Source of the DNA: a virus
DNA: 23,937 nucleotides
Virus record (IMG/VR): IMGVR_UViG_3300025929_000048
Coordinates: 1 to 23,937 of that record
Reading direction: 5' to 3' (one strand)
In this document: positions 6,096 to 11,876 of the stretch, piece by piece
How the letters are laid out: each line of letters starts with the position of its first letter
Numbering within the stretch: the first letter of the stretch is position 1
Position numbers and translations under genes: made by a program
The notes under the pieces: model-generated
The model's database searches: none
The model's input: only the letters and a program-made list of their open reading frames with translations
Told to the model about the DNA's origin: nothing

Positions 6096-6451
6096 CCGAC
6101 CTCGGCAGCCTCCAGCGCCTGCGCGACGCAGCCAACCGGCTACGCCTGCAAGCCCACCACCCCGGCACGGGCCCACTGACCCGAGCCATCCTCACCGGCG
6201 TCGCCGACTGGCTCGAGGACACGGCTCGTCGTGGCGGCTACACCACCCGCGGCGTCGACGCCACCAACGCCCACCGCATCGCGGACGTCATCCTCGACGG
6301 ACCCTCCGACCCGGAGGAGCCCACCCGCCACGCCCCGCTGACCGACGACCCCTGCGGCGTCACCACCACCCCCGCCGGCACAGCCGCCGTCAACGCCTAC
6401 CGCGCACACCGCACCCAGCAACACCCCCGCACCAGCGGCGGACCGTCATGA
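6092..6451 (+). CDS. Small early protein, unknown
   Basis: The 119-residue product has an N-terminal helical part (LQRLRDAANRLRLQAHHPG, then LTRAILTGVADWLEDTARRG, about 5-47) and a polar C-terminal half rich in Thr, Ala and His. The helical pair with hydrophobic spacing could be a small interaction domain. No known motif is visible. GTG 6092 overlaps the previous stop by four bases, and the stop overlaps the ATG of the Cro-like gene. It remains a hypothetical member of the early operon. Confidence 0.7.
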   Translation: MTDLGSLQRLRDAANRLRLQAHHPGTGPLTRAILTGVADWLEDTARRGGYTTRGVDATNAHRIADVILDGPSDPEEPTRHAPLTDDPCGVTTTPAGTAAVNAYRAHRTQQHPRTSGGPS

Positions 6452-6681
6452 CCACACATCGCCTCGACACCGACGCCCTACACCTCGCGATCTACGCCCG
6501 CATGCACCGCGAGAAGCTCAGCGCTCGAGAGGTCGCCCAGCAGACCGGGATCAGCGCCTCGACCCTCACCCGGATCAAACACGGCCAACGCCCGGACGCA
6601 GACGGCCTCGTGACGCTGCTCGTCTGGCTCGAGCGCGGCATCGAGGACTTCACCGTGCTCAACCTCGGCGGCAGCCGATGA
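6448..6681 (+). CDS. Cro/CI-type (XRE) helix-turn-helix protein
   Basis: The 77-residue protein is almost entirely one HTH_3 domain: AIYARMHREKLSAREVAQQ (helix 1 and 2), TGISASTLTRIKHGQRPDAD (recognition helix and following turn), then LVTLLVWLERGIEDF. This is the fold of Cro, CI and small XRE regulators, which bind short palindromes as dimers. It sits in the middle of the early operon, linked by four-base overlaps on both sides, so it would be made together with the replication proteins. A Cro-like role in turning down early transcription is a reasonable inference. The palindrome at 1843-1873 is one candidate target, though nothing proves it. Confidence 0.88.
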   Translation: MTTHRLDTDALHLAIYARMHREKLSAREVAQQTGISASTLTRIKHGQRPDADGLVTLLVWLERGIEDFTVLNLGGSR

Positions 6682-6938
6682 CCCAACGCCACCGCACCAC
6701 CGGCCGCCTCTACCTCGCCACCTGCGGCGACGGCTGCCCCCTGATGCTGTGGGCAGAGGAAGCCGTCACCAACGACACCCAGGCCCGACGCGCCATCGCC
6801 GACGCCACCGGGATCGGCCCCGCCGGCTTCGACGTGCAGCTGCTCGACCGCGCCGCCGCACGTAGGTACTACCGCGGATTCCACCTCACCCTGCTGCGCC
6901 AGGGCTGCGTCCACCGACCCGTCAGGACCAGGACATGA
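6678..6938 (+). CDS. Small early protein with two Cys near the N terminus, unknown
   Basis: The 86-residue product starts MTQRHRTTGRLYLATCGDGC, followed by PLMLWAEEAVTNDTQARRAI and a basic C terminus (LRQGCVHRPVRTRT). C16 and C20 with C77 and H79 might form a metal site, but the spacing is not typical. The start is fixed by an ATGA overlap with the XRE gene, and the stop overlaps the start of a short membrane-peptide gene. No family is recognised. Confidence 0.65.
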   Translation: MTQRHRTTGRLYLATCGDGCPLMLWAEEAVTNDTQARRAIADATGIGPAGFDVQLLDRAAARRYYRGFHLTLLRQGCVHRPVRTRT

Positions 6939-7114
6939 ACCACGCCGCCCGCATCGCCGAACGCCTGACCACCGCAATCTCACGACTGCCCATCTACGCC
7001 GCCATCATCGCCGCGACCATCCTCATCCTCGCCGCCGCCAACCAGAGACCACACGTCACCCTCGCAGCGACACACCCCACCACGACCATCCTGACCACAA
7101 GGCCAACCCCATGA
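6935..7114 (+). CDS. 59-residue single-pass membrane peptide
   Basis: The frame from ATG 6935 to TGA 7112-7114 encodes 59 residues. The first 17 are basic and polar (MNHAARIAERLTTAISR). A hydrophobic segment LPIYAAIIAATILILAAA (18-35) is long enough to cross the membrane once. The outside or inside tail is Thr/Pro-rich. It overlaps the previous stop (ATGA at 6935-6938) and the next start (ATGA at 7111-7114), which is strong support that it is a real gene despite its size. By the positive-inside rule the N terminus would be cytoplasmic. Holin-like, superinfection-exclusion or host-membrane roles are possible; the early position argues against a holin. Confidence 0.75.
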   Translation: MNHAARIAERLTTAISRLPIYAAIIAATILILAAANQRPHVTLAATHPTTTILTTRPTP

Positions 7115-7575
7115 CCACACCCACCCCCGCCACGATCCCGGGCGCCGGGCTCCCCCTCTCCGAAGCGCTACGTCGCCAGGAACTCGCCGCGGACGCACCG
7201 GTTCCAGAGCCTGCGACCCGCGCCAAACTGCGCGCCGCACTCGAAGACCCCGACCAGGTCGTCATCCTGCGCCCCGACGGCACCTTTGAAGGCACACGCG
7301 AGCTGACTGCCGCCGAGAAGTACGAATGGCCGGCACTACTCCACGCCGACGCCGGCACCGCAGGCATCCCCGAAGACGACGCACCAGGGACGCCCGAACC
7401 GGGCCCCACACACGCACCTGTCGGCCTCAACCGCTACCAGGACATCCGCGACCGTGCACTCGGCCACGCCATCCGCTTCTACGAGCAAGACCCCCAGACC
7501 GAGGTCGACGACCAGGAGGTCATCGCCACCGCGGACCGCTTCGCCGACTGGATCCGCCGCGGCTACCACCTGTGA
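7111..7575 (+). CDS. Hypothetical early protein
   Basis: The 154-residue protein is not recognised. Segments include LPLSEALRRQELAADAPVPE, PDQVVILRPDGTFEGTRELT (a possible beta hairpin), a Pro/Gly-rich linker (about 88-108), and a C-terminal helical stretch QDIRDRALGHAIRFYEQDPQ with IATADRFADWIRRGYHL. The C-terminal acidic and aromatic helices suggest a protein-interaction domain. It overlaps the membrane-peptide stop by four bases and ends the run of overlapping genes; a 43-base gap follows. Confidence 0.7.
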   Translation: MTTPTPATIPGAGLPLSEALRRQELAADAPVPEPATRAKLRAALEDPDQVVILRPDGTFEGTRELTAAEKYEWPALLHADAGTAGIPEDDAPGTPEPGPTHAPVGLNRYQDIRDRALGHAIRFYEQDPQTEVDDQEVIATADRFADWIRRGYHL

Positions 7576-7618
7576 GCCACCACCACCGACCAGCCACCAA
7601 CACAGGAGAAATCATCCA

Positions 7619-8077
7619 GTGAACATCCCCGACCAGACCCCGCAGCCGCCACGCCCCGCAGCCGACGTGTTCGTCTGCCCCCTACCCGACTGCGAATGGC
7701 GCCACGAAGCCCCCGCGATCTACGAACTGCCCGAAGGCATCACCCCGGACGAGCTCGGCGAGTACAGCACCAAACGCACCGCAGGCATCGAACAAGCCCT
7801 CACCCTGCACTTCACCGGCGACCACAAGACCACCGACTGGGTCAACGAGGTCTCCCGGCTACGCACCCTTCTGCGCGAACGGCCCCCGCTGATCTGCGCC
7901 CTGTGCTTCGTCGACCGGCACAACGCCCGCGAGGCCGGCCAGCCGCTACCGCCACAGGAGCTCGCGCAGCTCGTCGTCAACGGCAACGCCATCTGCCCGG
8001 CGCACCTGAGCATCGTCGACGGACCACCGCCGACGCCCGGCCGCACCGGCTCCGGGCTGATCGTGCCGGGAGCCTGA
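7619..8077 (+). CDS. Zinc-finger-like early protein
   Basis: The 152-residue product contains two possible metal sites. The first is VCPLPDCEW (C20, C25) with HFTGDH (H64, H69), a C2H2 arrangement with a long insert. The second is CALC (93-96) with CPAH (126-129). GTG 7619 is preceded by AGGAGA (7603-7608), a good Shine-Dalgarno sequence and one of the few independent ones in this operon. The tail (PPPTPGRTGSGLIVPGA) looks disordered. A nucleic-acid-binding role is likely for such fingers but no partner can be named. Confidence 0.75.
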   Translation: MNIPDQTPQPPRPAADVFVCPLPDCEWRHEAPAIYELPEGITPDELGEYSTKRTAGIEQALTLHFTGDHKTTDWVNEVSRLRTLLRERPPLICALCFVDRHNAREAGQPLPPQELAQLVVNGNAICPAHLSIVDGPPPTPGRTGSGLIVPGA

Positions 8078-8078
8078 G

Positions 8079-8456
8079 ATGGCAGCCGCCGACGTGAACG
8101 CCGCTCTCCGCGCCTATGTGACCGGCACCTCATTTAGCCTCTCGCTGACGCGCGCACAGGTCGAGTATTTGGTTTACCTGGACCTTTTTGAGCGACGGGA
8201 AGCCATGCTCATGGCGGGCACCTTCTGGGATGATCCGTCGCTGGCCCCGAGTCCGGGAGCTCCGCCCAAGAACTCGCATTACGCATGGAGTGGATTGGAG
8301 CGGCGCGGCCTCGCTGCTCGCCCCGTTGCGAACCGCGGACTAAAGATCACTGAGGCTGGGCGCCTAGTTATTGGCCTCCTCAAGCAAGCTGGAATCTGGC
8401 AGGAACATGAGGCCATCTACACACAATGTGCCGAAAGAGCTGTCGTGGGGAATTAG
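8079..8456 (+). CDS. Small winged-helix-like protein of foreign composition
   Basis: The 125-residue product has an N-terminal helix (VNAALRAYVTGTSFSLSLTR), LVYLDLFERREAMLMAGTFW, and a segment SHYAWSGLERRGLAARPVAN followed by GLKITEAGRLVIGLLKQAG. The pattern of a helix, then GLERRGL, then ITEAGRLV resembles winged-helix proteins, in which the last helix follows a short wing, but the family is uncertain. Codon use differs from its neighbours: it contains ttt, tat, tta and cta codons and a clearly lower GC, which suggests recent acquisition. It starts one base after the preceding stop and is the last gene before a perfect inverted repeat. Confidence 0.65.
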   Translation: MAAADVNAALRAYVTGTSFSLSLTRAQVEYLVYLDLFERREAMLMAGTFWDDPSLAPSPGAPPKNSHYAWSGLERRGLAARPVANRGLKITEAGRLVIGLLKQAGIWQEHEAIYTQCAERAVVGN

Positions 8457-8494
8457 CGACGGCTCGGGGTCGCGCTCGCCCACCGTAGGGCGCC

Positions 8495-8529
8495 GAGGGT
8501 ACGCCGTTCCCCACGCTCGGCGTACCCTC
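8495..8529 (+). terminator. Perfect 12-bp inverted repeat ending the early operon
   Basis: GAGGGTACGCCG (8495-8506) and CGGCGTACCCTC (8518-8529) are exact reverse complements around an 11-base loop. The repeat lies 38 bases after the stop of the last early gene. No U-run follows. A GC-rich hairpin at this place is best read as a factor-independent or processing terminator, but a repressor operator for the small genes downstream is equally possible because it lies about 35 bases before a perfect ribosome binding site. Confidence 0.65.
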
Positions 8530-8580
8530 AAGGTGGCGACACACCTGAACACCAGTTCGAGCGAAAGGAGGTCACCACTG

Positions 8581-8646
8581 ATGTCCGGAAGCAAGAACGG
8601 CGGCCACAAGAACCGCCGCGTCGTAAGCCAGGCGCAGTGGCGCTAG
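8581..8646 (+). CDS. Putative 21-residue basic peptide with a perfect Shine-Dalgarno sequence
   Basis: ATG 8581 is preceded by AAAGGAGGT (8564-8572), an almost complete match to the end of 16S rRNA at ideal spacing, the best such site in the window. The frame runs 21 codons (MSGSKNGGHKNRRVVSQAQW plus one Arg) to TAG 8644-8646. The peptide is strongly basic. The frame is open upstream to 8371, but that part overlaps the preceding gene and lacks a good start. It could be a real micro-protein or a leader peptide coupling translation to the next small ORF. Function is unknown. Confidence 0.5.
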   Translation: MSGSKNGGHKNRRVVSQAQWR

Positions 8647-8650
8647 CTGG

Positions 8651-8767
8651 ATGTACGCAACCCATCAGTCGTTTAGTCATCGCTGGTCGGATGAGGTCGT
8701 GACCTCGCGTGGACCACGTACCGGCTTCCACTCCCTGCCCAAGCGCAAGAGCATCCGCAAGAAGTAA
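8651..8767 (+). CDS. Putative 38-residue basic peptide
   Basis: The frame begins at ATG 8651, four bases after the stop of the 21-residue ORF, and ends at TAA 8765-8767. It has no Shine-Dalgarno sequence of its own and would depend on reinitiation after the upstream peptide. The product begins MYATHQSFSHRWSDEVV and ends SLPKRKSIRKK, rich in Arg, Lys, Ser and His, which suits nucleic-acid or ribosome binding. TAA stops are rare in this genome. Support is limited to the coupling and the good frame, so it may be non-coding. Confidence 0.35.
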   Translation: MYATHQSFSHRWSDEVVTSRGPRTGFHSLPKRKSIRKK

Positions 8768-8833
8768 CCTCACGCGGCCGCCCTGTGCTCGAACTGGTGT
8801 GCGAGTACCGTTGGATGTGGCGCTGGAGAGGAT

Positions 8834-8880
8834 CCCGCGGCCCGACACGGCCGTCGGGACTTCCCCCCTCGTACCGCGGG
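8834..8880 (+). promoter_or_regulatory. Nested hairpin in the leader of the gene at 8925
   Basis: The outer arms CCCGCGG (8834-8840) and CCGCGGG (8874-8880) enclose an inner hairpin with CCCGAC (8841-8846), loop acggcc, and GTCGGG (8853-8858). The structure sits in the 157-base gap between the small ORF ending at 8767 and the GTG at 8925. The rest of the gap shows no gene and no convincing -10/-35 pair. It could terminate upstream transcription or structure the leader mRNA. Confidence 0.4.
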
Positions 8881-8924
8881 TGAACTCCAGCGCCACCACC
8901 ACCCCGTCACCCACCGGAGGAACC

Positions 8925-9239
8925 GTGACCGAACCCGTCATCGCCGCTGTCGAATCGGCCGCGGCCACCGCCGTCCAAGCCGCCGCGAAGGAACTCGCGC
9001 CCGAGGCCGAGCAGCTGCTGCGCGAGCTGGAGAGCGTCGCCCAAGGCGAACTCTCCAGGCTCGAGGCGGCCATCCCGCAACTCGCCGCCAGAGCCGAGGG
9101 CGCGTCCGCGCACGCCGTGAACGAGGCGCACCAGCACCTCACCGCGCTGCTCGCGCACCTGCACTCCGTCCTCGGCGGCGCGCCCTCAGCGAGCGGCGTG
9201 GACCCTACGGCAGCGCCGGAAGCGCCCACCCCGTCCTGA
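8925..9239 (+). CDS. Ala-rich helical protein, unknown
   Basis: The 104-residue product is almost all predicted helix: VTEPVIAAVESAAATAVQAA, then EAEQLLRELESVAQGELSRL and LAARAEGASAHAVNEAHQHL, with heptad-like spacing of Leu and Ala, ending in an Ala/Pro/Ser tail. GTG 8925 has GGAGGA six bases upstream and is preferred over upstream in-frame starts that would run through the hairpin leader. A coiled-coil oligomer seems likely. Its place before an Ig-like protein suggests a minor virion or assembly role, but that is a guess. Confidence 0.65.
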   Translation: MTEPVIAAVESAAATAVQAAAKELAPEAEQLLRELESVAQGELSRLEAAIPQLAARAEGASAHAVNEAHQHLTALLAHLHSVLGGAPSASGVDPTAAPEAPTPS

Positions 9240-9421
9240 GGCACTTCGCTGGCATCCGCGAAATCGTCGCCCGGCGTGTGCACACCGACTTCCAGGAGCT
9301 CGAGCGCGCCCTCGCAGCGTTCGAACGCGACGTCGAGGCCGCGATCCACGACTGTCACCACCAGCACCACGGCCACGACCCGCGCCCGGCCAGCGTCCAC
9401 GTCACACACCAAGGAGACACC
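9240..9421 (+). other. Gap with coding-like frame but no good start
   Basis: The 182 bases between two genes keep one frame open, the frame of the following Ig-like gene. It would read LRHFAGIREIVARRVHTDFQ followed by LERALAAFERDVEAAIHDC and a His-rich stretch. That looks protein-like. The only start is GTG 9278, without a Shine-Dalgarno sequence. It is either an N-terminal extension of the gene called at 9422, or the tail of the gene at 8925 reached by a -1 frameshift near its stop (9237-9239). No classical slippery heptamer is visible. Confidence 0.35.
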
Positions 9422-9694
9422 ATGGGCACCTACGCCCCCGGCACCCCGATCGATCTCACCGCGACCGCTGACAATGCCGAGCAGCAGCCCGTCACCACCC
9501 AGTTCACTTGGGCCACCACCGCGGGAACCATCACCCCAGCCGCCGACACGCTCACCGCGGTCCTGACCGACGCGCCCCTGGGCGACACCACCGTCACCGC
9601 GACCGCGGCCAACGGAGTCGCCGGCACCGACACCGTGACCGTGGCCGACCAGACCGTCGCCACGGTCACCGTCACCGACAGCGCGGGCGCCTAG
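9422..9694 (+). CDS. Ig-like (Big-type) domain protein
   Basis: The 90-residue product is beta-strand rich with alternating Thr and Val: PIDLTATADNAEQQPVTTQF, then TWATTAGTITPAADTLTAVL, TTVTATAANGVAGTDTVTV, and TVATVTVTDSAGA. This matches the bacterial Ig-like fold seen in many phage decoration and tail-associated proteins, which bind weakly to carbohydrate on the cell surface. ATG 9422 is preceded by AAGGAGACACC and is the best start. GTG 9278 would add 48 residues. Stop TAG 9692-9694 lies one base before the next start. It is not next to the tail genes, so a capsid-surface role is as plausible as a tail role. Confidence 0.7.
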   Translation: MGTYAPGTPIDLTATADNAEQQPVTTQFTWATTAGTITPAADTLTAVLTDAPLGDTTVTATAANGVAGTDTVTVADQTVATVTVTDSAGA

Positions 9695-9695
9695 C

Positions 9696-9935
9696 ATGGC
9701 GCCGGCGACCACCCGCGCGAAGTTCCGCTGCGCCACGGAGAAGCGGTACAGCAAGAAGGCCGACGGGCAGCGCATCTACGAGTTCCACGCCGTCTACGAC
9801 GATGGGACGCCCGAGAACGAGCGGTACGCCAAGTACACGCCGTCCGGTCGGATCGAGATCACGGTCGACAACCCGGCGGTCGAGTTTGAGCTGGGGCGCG
9901 ACTACTACCTCGACTTCACCCCGGTCGAGGCCTGA
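9696..9935 (+). CDS. Small conserved phage protein, unknown function
   Basis: The 79-residue product has the pattern RAKFRCATEKRY, then RIYEFHAVYDDGTPENERYA, KYTPSGRIEITVDNPAV and GRDYYLDFTPVEA. Proteins with this layout (RAKF or RCKF, Y-x-DG-PENE-F-KYTP-G, and a final YY(L/V)DF-P) are widespread in phages of Gram-positive bacteria and actinobacteria, usually annotated as hypothetical. The fold should be a small beta barrel. ATG 9696 follows the previous stop by one base. A GC hairpin terminator follows it. Confidence 0.75.
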   Translation: MAPATTRAKFRCATEKRYSKKADGQRIYEFHAVYDDGTPENERYAKYTPSGRIEITVDNPAVEFELGRDYYLDFTPVEA

Positions 9936-9951
9936 CGCGGCACCCGAGACC

Positions 9952-9983
9952 GGCCGCCCCCGACAGGGGATGCGGGGGCGGCC
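9952..9983 (+). terminator. Perfect 11-bp GC terminator hairpin
   Basis: GGCCGCCCCCG (9952-9962) and CGGGGGCGGCC (9973-9983) pair exactly around a 10-base loop, 16 bases after the stop of the 79-residue gene. There is no U-run. The geometry (11 bp, 10-base loop) equals that of the hairpin after the major capsid gene, so it probably works the same way. Confidence 0.75.
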
Positions 9984-10007
9984 ACCCAACACGCAGCGGA
10001 GAACACG

Positions 10008-10439
10008 ATGCCCACCGCCCCCATCGCCGTCCACGTCAACGCCCGATCGGAAATGCCGCCCTCCATGAAGCAGCAGACCGTGGCCGTCGACTTCGACGGC
10101 GTGATCCACCGCTACTCACGCGGATGGCAGGACGGATCCATCTACGACGAGCCCATGCCCGGCGCACTCGACGCCCTGCGCACACTGATGGAGCGCTACG
10201 CGGTCGTCATCCACACCACCCGCGACGCCCACCAGGTCGGCCCCTGGCTCCAGGAACGCGGCTTCATCGTCACCCTCGACGAGGACCTGCCGGTCAAGAT
10301 GGTGTTCTGGAACACGATGGGCGCACTGTTCGTGACCGACCGTAAGATGCCCGCCGTCGCGTACATCGACGACCGCGGGATCCGGTTCGAGAACTGGGAC
10401 CAGGCGCTCGCCGATCTCCAGCGGCATGTCGGCGCCTGA
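10008..10439 (+). CDS. HAD-superfamily phosphatase-like protein
   Basis: The 143-residue protein carries HAD motifs: motif I VAVDFDGVIH (D28 nucleophile, D30), motif II as VVIHTTRD (T70 or T71), a conserved Lys (PVKMVF, K97), and motif IV YIDDRG (D121, D122). The small cap fits phage HAD hydrolases that act on phosphate groups, including nucleotide or polynucleotide 3' phosphates. GCGGAG lies nine bases before ATG 10008. An in-frame ATG further in (residue 20, MKQQTVAVDF) could also start the core domain. It is preceded by a terminator, so a promoter or read-through is needed, but I see no clear one in the 25-base gap. Confidence 0.85.
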   Translation: MPTAPIAVHVNARSEMPPSMKQQTVAVDFDGVIHRYSRGWQDGSIYDEPMPGALDALRTLMERYAVVIHTTRDAHQVGPWLQERGFIVTLDEDLPVKMVFWNTMGALFVTDRKMPAVAYIDDRGIRFENWDQALADLQRHVGA

Positions 10440-10635
10440 GCCGGGGGCCGACGTCCTGCACGTCACCCCCGTCGGCGACCTGACCGAGCACGACACCTCA
10501 ACCACCGAAGCCGACTGCGTCTGCGGGCCCACCGTCGAGCCCGAGAAGCGCGAGGACGGCTCGGTCGGCTGGCTGATCGTGCACCACAGCCTCGACGGCC
10601 GCGAACGGGCCACGCGCAATCAGTCGAACGTGTGA
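10426..10635 (+). CDS. Small conserved actinophage protein, unknown
   Basis: The 69-residue product reads HVTPVGDLTEHD, then CVCGP (C31, C33), and WLIVHHSLDGRE near the end. Small proteins with EHD, C-x-CGP and VHHSLDGRE are common in Streptomyces phages and integrated elements. No function is known to me. It overlaps the HAD gene by 14 bases in another frame, so it is translationally coupled. Its stop (TGA 10633-10635) lies nine bases before the -10-like element of HNH cassette 1. Confidence 0.75.
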   Translation: MSAPEPGADVLHVTPVGDLTEHDTSTTEADCVCGPTVEPEKREDGSVGWLIVHHSLDGRERATRNQSNV

Positions 10636-10643
10636 GCGAACTC

Positions 10644-10701
10644 CGATAGACTGACAGCGCATCAAAGACCCCCGCACCTGCGGAAACAGGCCGGGGGCAT
10701 G
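10644..10701 (+). ncRNA. Structured leader of HNH cassette 1
   Basis: CGATAGACTG (10644-10653) contains the -10-like TAGACT at 10647-10652. No convincing -35 is seen. Downstream, P1 pairs CCCCCG (10669-10674) with CGGGGG (10692-10697). Inside it lies P2, CCTG (10677-10680) with CAGG (10687-10690), closed by a CGGAAA loop. The element at 21933-21988 has the same lengths: 17 bases inside P1 and a six-base CGGMAA loop. Two P2 base pairs differ by compensatory change, which supports an RNA structure. It ends with ATGG after P1, where the other copy has GTGG. Confidence 0.7.
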
Positions 10702-10727
10702 GAGAACACCTGTCGAGAGGCGTCCTC

Positions 10728-11345
10728 ATGGGCAATCGTATATGCACCATCGACGGCTGCGAGCGGCCCCACAACGCTCGAGGGCTCTGCAAGCCCCACT
10801 ACAAGTACGCTGAGCGCCACGGATCGCTGCCCCCTCGTCAGCGCGTTATCCCCATCGAAGAACGCTTCTGGCAGAAGGTGGCTCTTTCGGCCGAGCCAGA
10901 TGGATGCCTCCTCTGGATGGCTGCGCTAGATCCCCACGGGTATGGGCGCTTCGGTACTACCACCGGAACTGTCTTCGCGCATCGCTTCGCGTTCGAACTC
11001 GTGGTTGGGCCGATACCGGAGGGGCTTCAGCTCGACCATCTTTGCCGGGTGCATTCCTGCGTGAATCCGGCGCACCTTGAGCCGGTAACGGGCCACGAGA
11101 ACACCATACGCGGGATAAGCGGATCGGCTATCAACGCCCGGAAGACGGTGTGCGTTCACGGCCACCCATTCGATGAGGAAAACACGTCCTATCTCACGCG
11201 CGGCGGCAGGCAGTGTCGCGCATGTTGGCGCAAGAAGGCGGCCGACAAGGCGGTGCTACGCAGGCTTACCAGCAGTATGCCCGGACCAGACTCGCCAGTT
11301 CCAGGTGGGGACATTCAGATGGCGGAACTTGGCTCCCGCATCTAG
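10728..11345 (+). CDS. HNH endonuclease with flanking zinc modules (homing type)
   Basis: The 205-residue protein has an N-terminal zinc module (CTIDGCERPHNARGLCKPHY), then a core with CLLWMAALDPHGYGRFG, HRFAFELVVGPIPEGLQLDH, LCRVHSCVNPAHLEPVTGHEN (the HNH active site, with the first His in LDH) and a C-terminal module VCVHGHPFDEENTS with CRAC. These are free-standing HNH homing endonucleases typical of actinophages, which cut DNA and spread by gene conversion. Start ATG 10728 has GAGAGG upstream. The last 30 codons (from 11256) overlap the 3' end of the minus-strand GT2 gene and look unstructured, as if the ORF had run on into its insertion site. Confidence 0.9.
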   Translation: MGNRICTIDGCERPHNARGLCKPHYKYAERHGSLPPRQRVIPIEERFWQKVALSAEPDGCLLWMAALDPHGYGRFGTTTGTVFAHRFAFELVVGPIPEGLQLDHLCRVHSCVNPAHLEPVTGHENTIRGISGSAINARKTVCVHGHPFDEENTSYLTRGGRQCRACWRKKAADKAVLRRLTSSMPGPDSPVPGGDIQMAELGSRI

Positions 11346-11876
11346 AAGGGCTATGAGGAAACGTTCGTCTTCTCCCTGATATCTGCCGTCAGGGAGAATG
11401 CGACCCTCGGGGAAGCCTTCGGTCCCACGCACCTTCTCCATGCGGACCGCGAAAGTTATAGGGATAAACGATCCCCGTGTCCGTAGATGCATCTCTTGTT
11501 CTTTTTGGAACTCCACACCCCACGGATGCCGCCACACGCCACCCACCGTGACCGCCGTCGGATCCGCTCCACCCACCATCACCGGGCGCGGGTACACCAG
11601 GTCTATGTCAGGTTCGTGTTCGAGTACATACATGCATGCCGAGAGGTGATTGCGCCTGAGCTCATCGTCGTCGTCGAGGAACGCCACGGCGTCCGTCTCC
11701 ACCCGCGCCAGTGCCCGGTTCCGGGTCGCCGCCGCACCCGTCCGCCCCGGATCCGCCTCCACCACCAGCTGATCCACCGCCCGGCGCTGGGCCAGCACCG
11801 AATCCACCGCCCGCGCGAGCAGCCGCTCACGTCCCGGAATGGTCGCGATCGCCACCGCGACCGACAGGCGGCTCAC
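11256..11876 (-). CDS. GT2 family glycosyltransferase
   Basis: The 206-residue enzyme has the GT-A pattern: SVAVAIATIPGRERLLARAV, ADPGRTGAAATRNRALARVE, the metal-binding DDDDE (68-72), a middle segment YPRPVMVGG, and GEDERFLIALLDAG, which supplies the later acidic residue. Family members move a sugar from a nucleotide-sugar donor. GTG 11876 overlaps the stop of the epimerase gene (GTGA), so it is the last gene of a coupled minus-strand operon. A longer reading to 11942 would run into that gene and is rejected. The C-terminal part has lower GC than the N-terminal part, and its end overlaps HNH cassette 1, so the last few residues may have been replaced when the cassette arrived. Confidence 0.85.
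   Translation of the reverse strand: MSRLSVAVAIATIPGRERLLARAVDSVLAQRRAVDQLVVEADPGRTGAAATRNRALARVETDAVAFLDDDDELRRNHLSACMYVLEHEPDIDLVYPRPVMVGGADPTAVTVGGVWRHPWGVEFQKEQEMHLRTRGSFIPITFAVRMEKVRGTEGFPEGRILPDGRYQGEDERFLIALLDAGAKFRHLNVPTWNWRVWSGHTAGKPA

Larger units (their letters stand above)
10636..11345 (+). mobile_element. HNH homing endonuclease cassette 1
   Basis: The unit holds a GATAGACT -10-like box, a structured leader and an HNH gene. It begins directly after the stop of a phage gene and runs into the 3' end of the convergent glycosyltransferase gene. The same arrangement occurs at 21924-22488. Codon use in the ORF is richer in A and T than in its neighbours. These traits fit a free-standing homing endonuclease that moves between phage genomes. 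Confidence 0.7.

Noticed and set aside
8528-9775. A 415-codon open frame on the minus strand
   Set aside because: It covers several small plus-strand genes with good ribosome binding sites and has shadow-type composition.
10636-11345. IscB/OMEGA-type RNA-guided system
   Set aside because: The HNH proteins are about 160-205 residues and have no RuvC parts, and the leader is far shorter than an omega RNA.
11455-11475. I-SceI-like core TAGGGATAA inside the GT2 gene
   Set aside because: Nine matching bases can occur by chance, and the nearby nucleases are HNH type, not I-SceI relatives.
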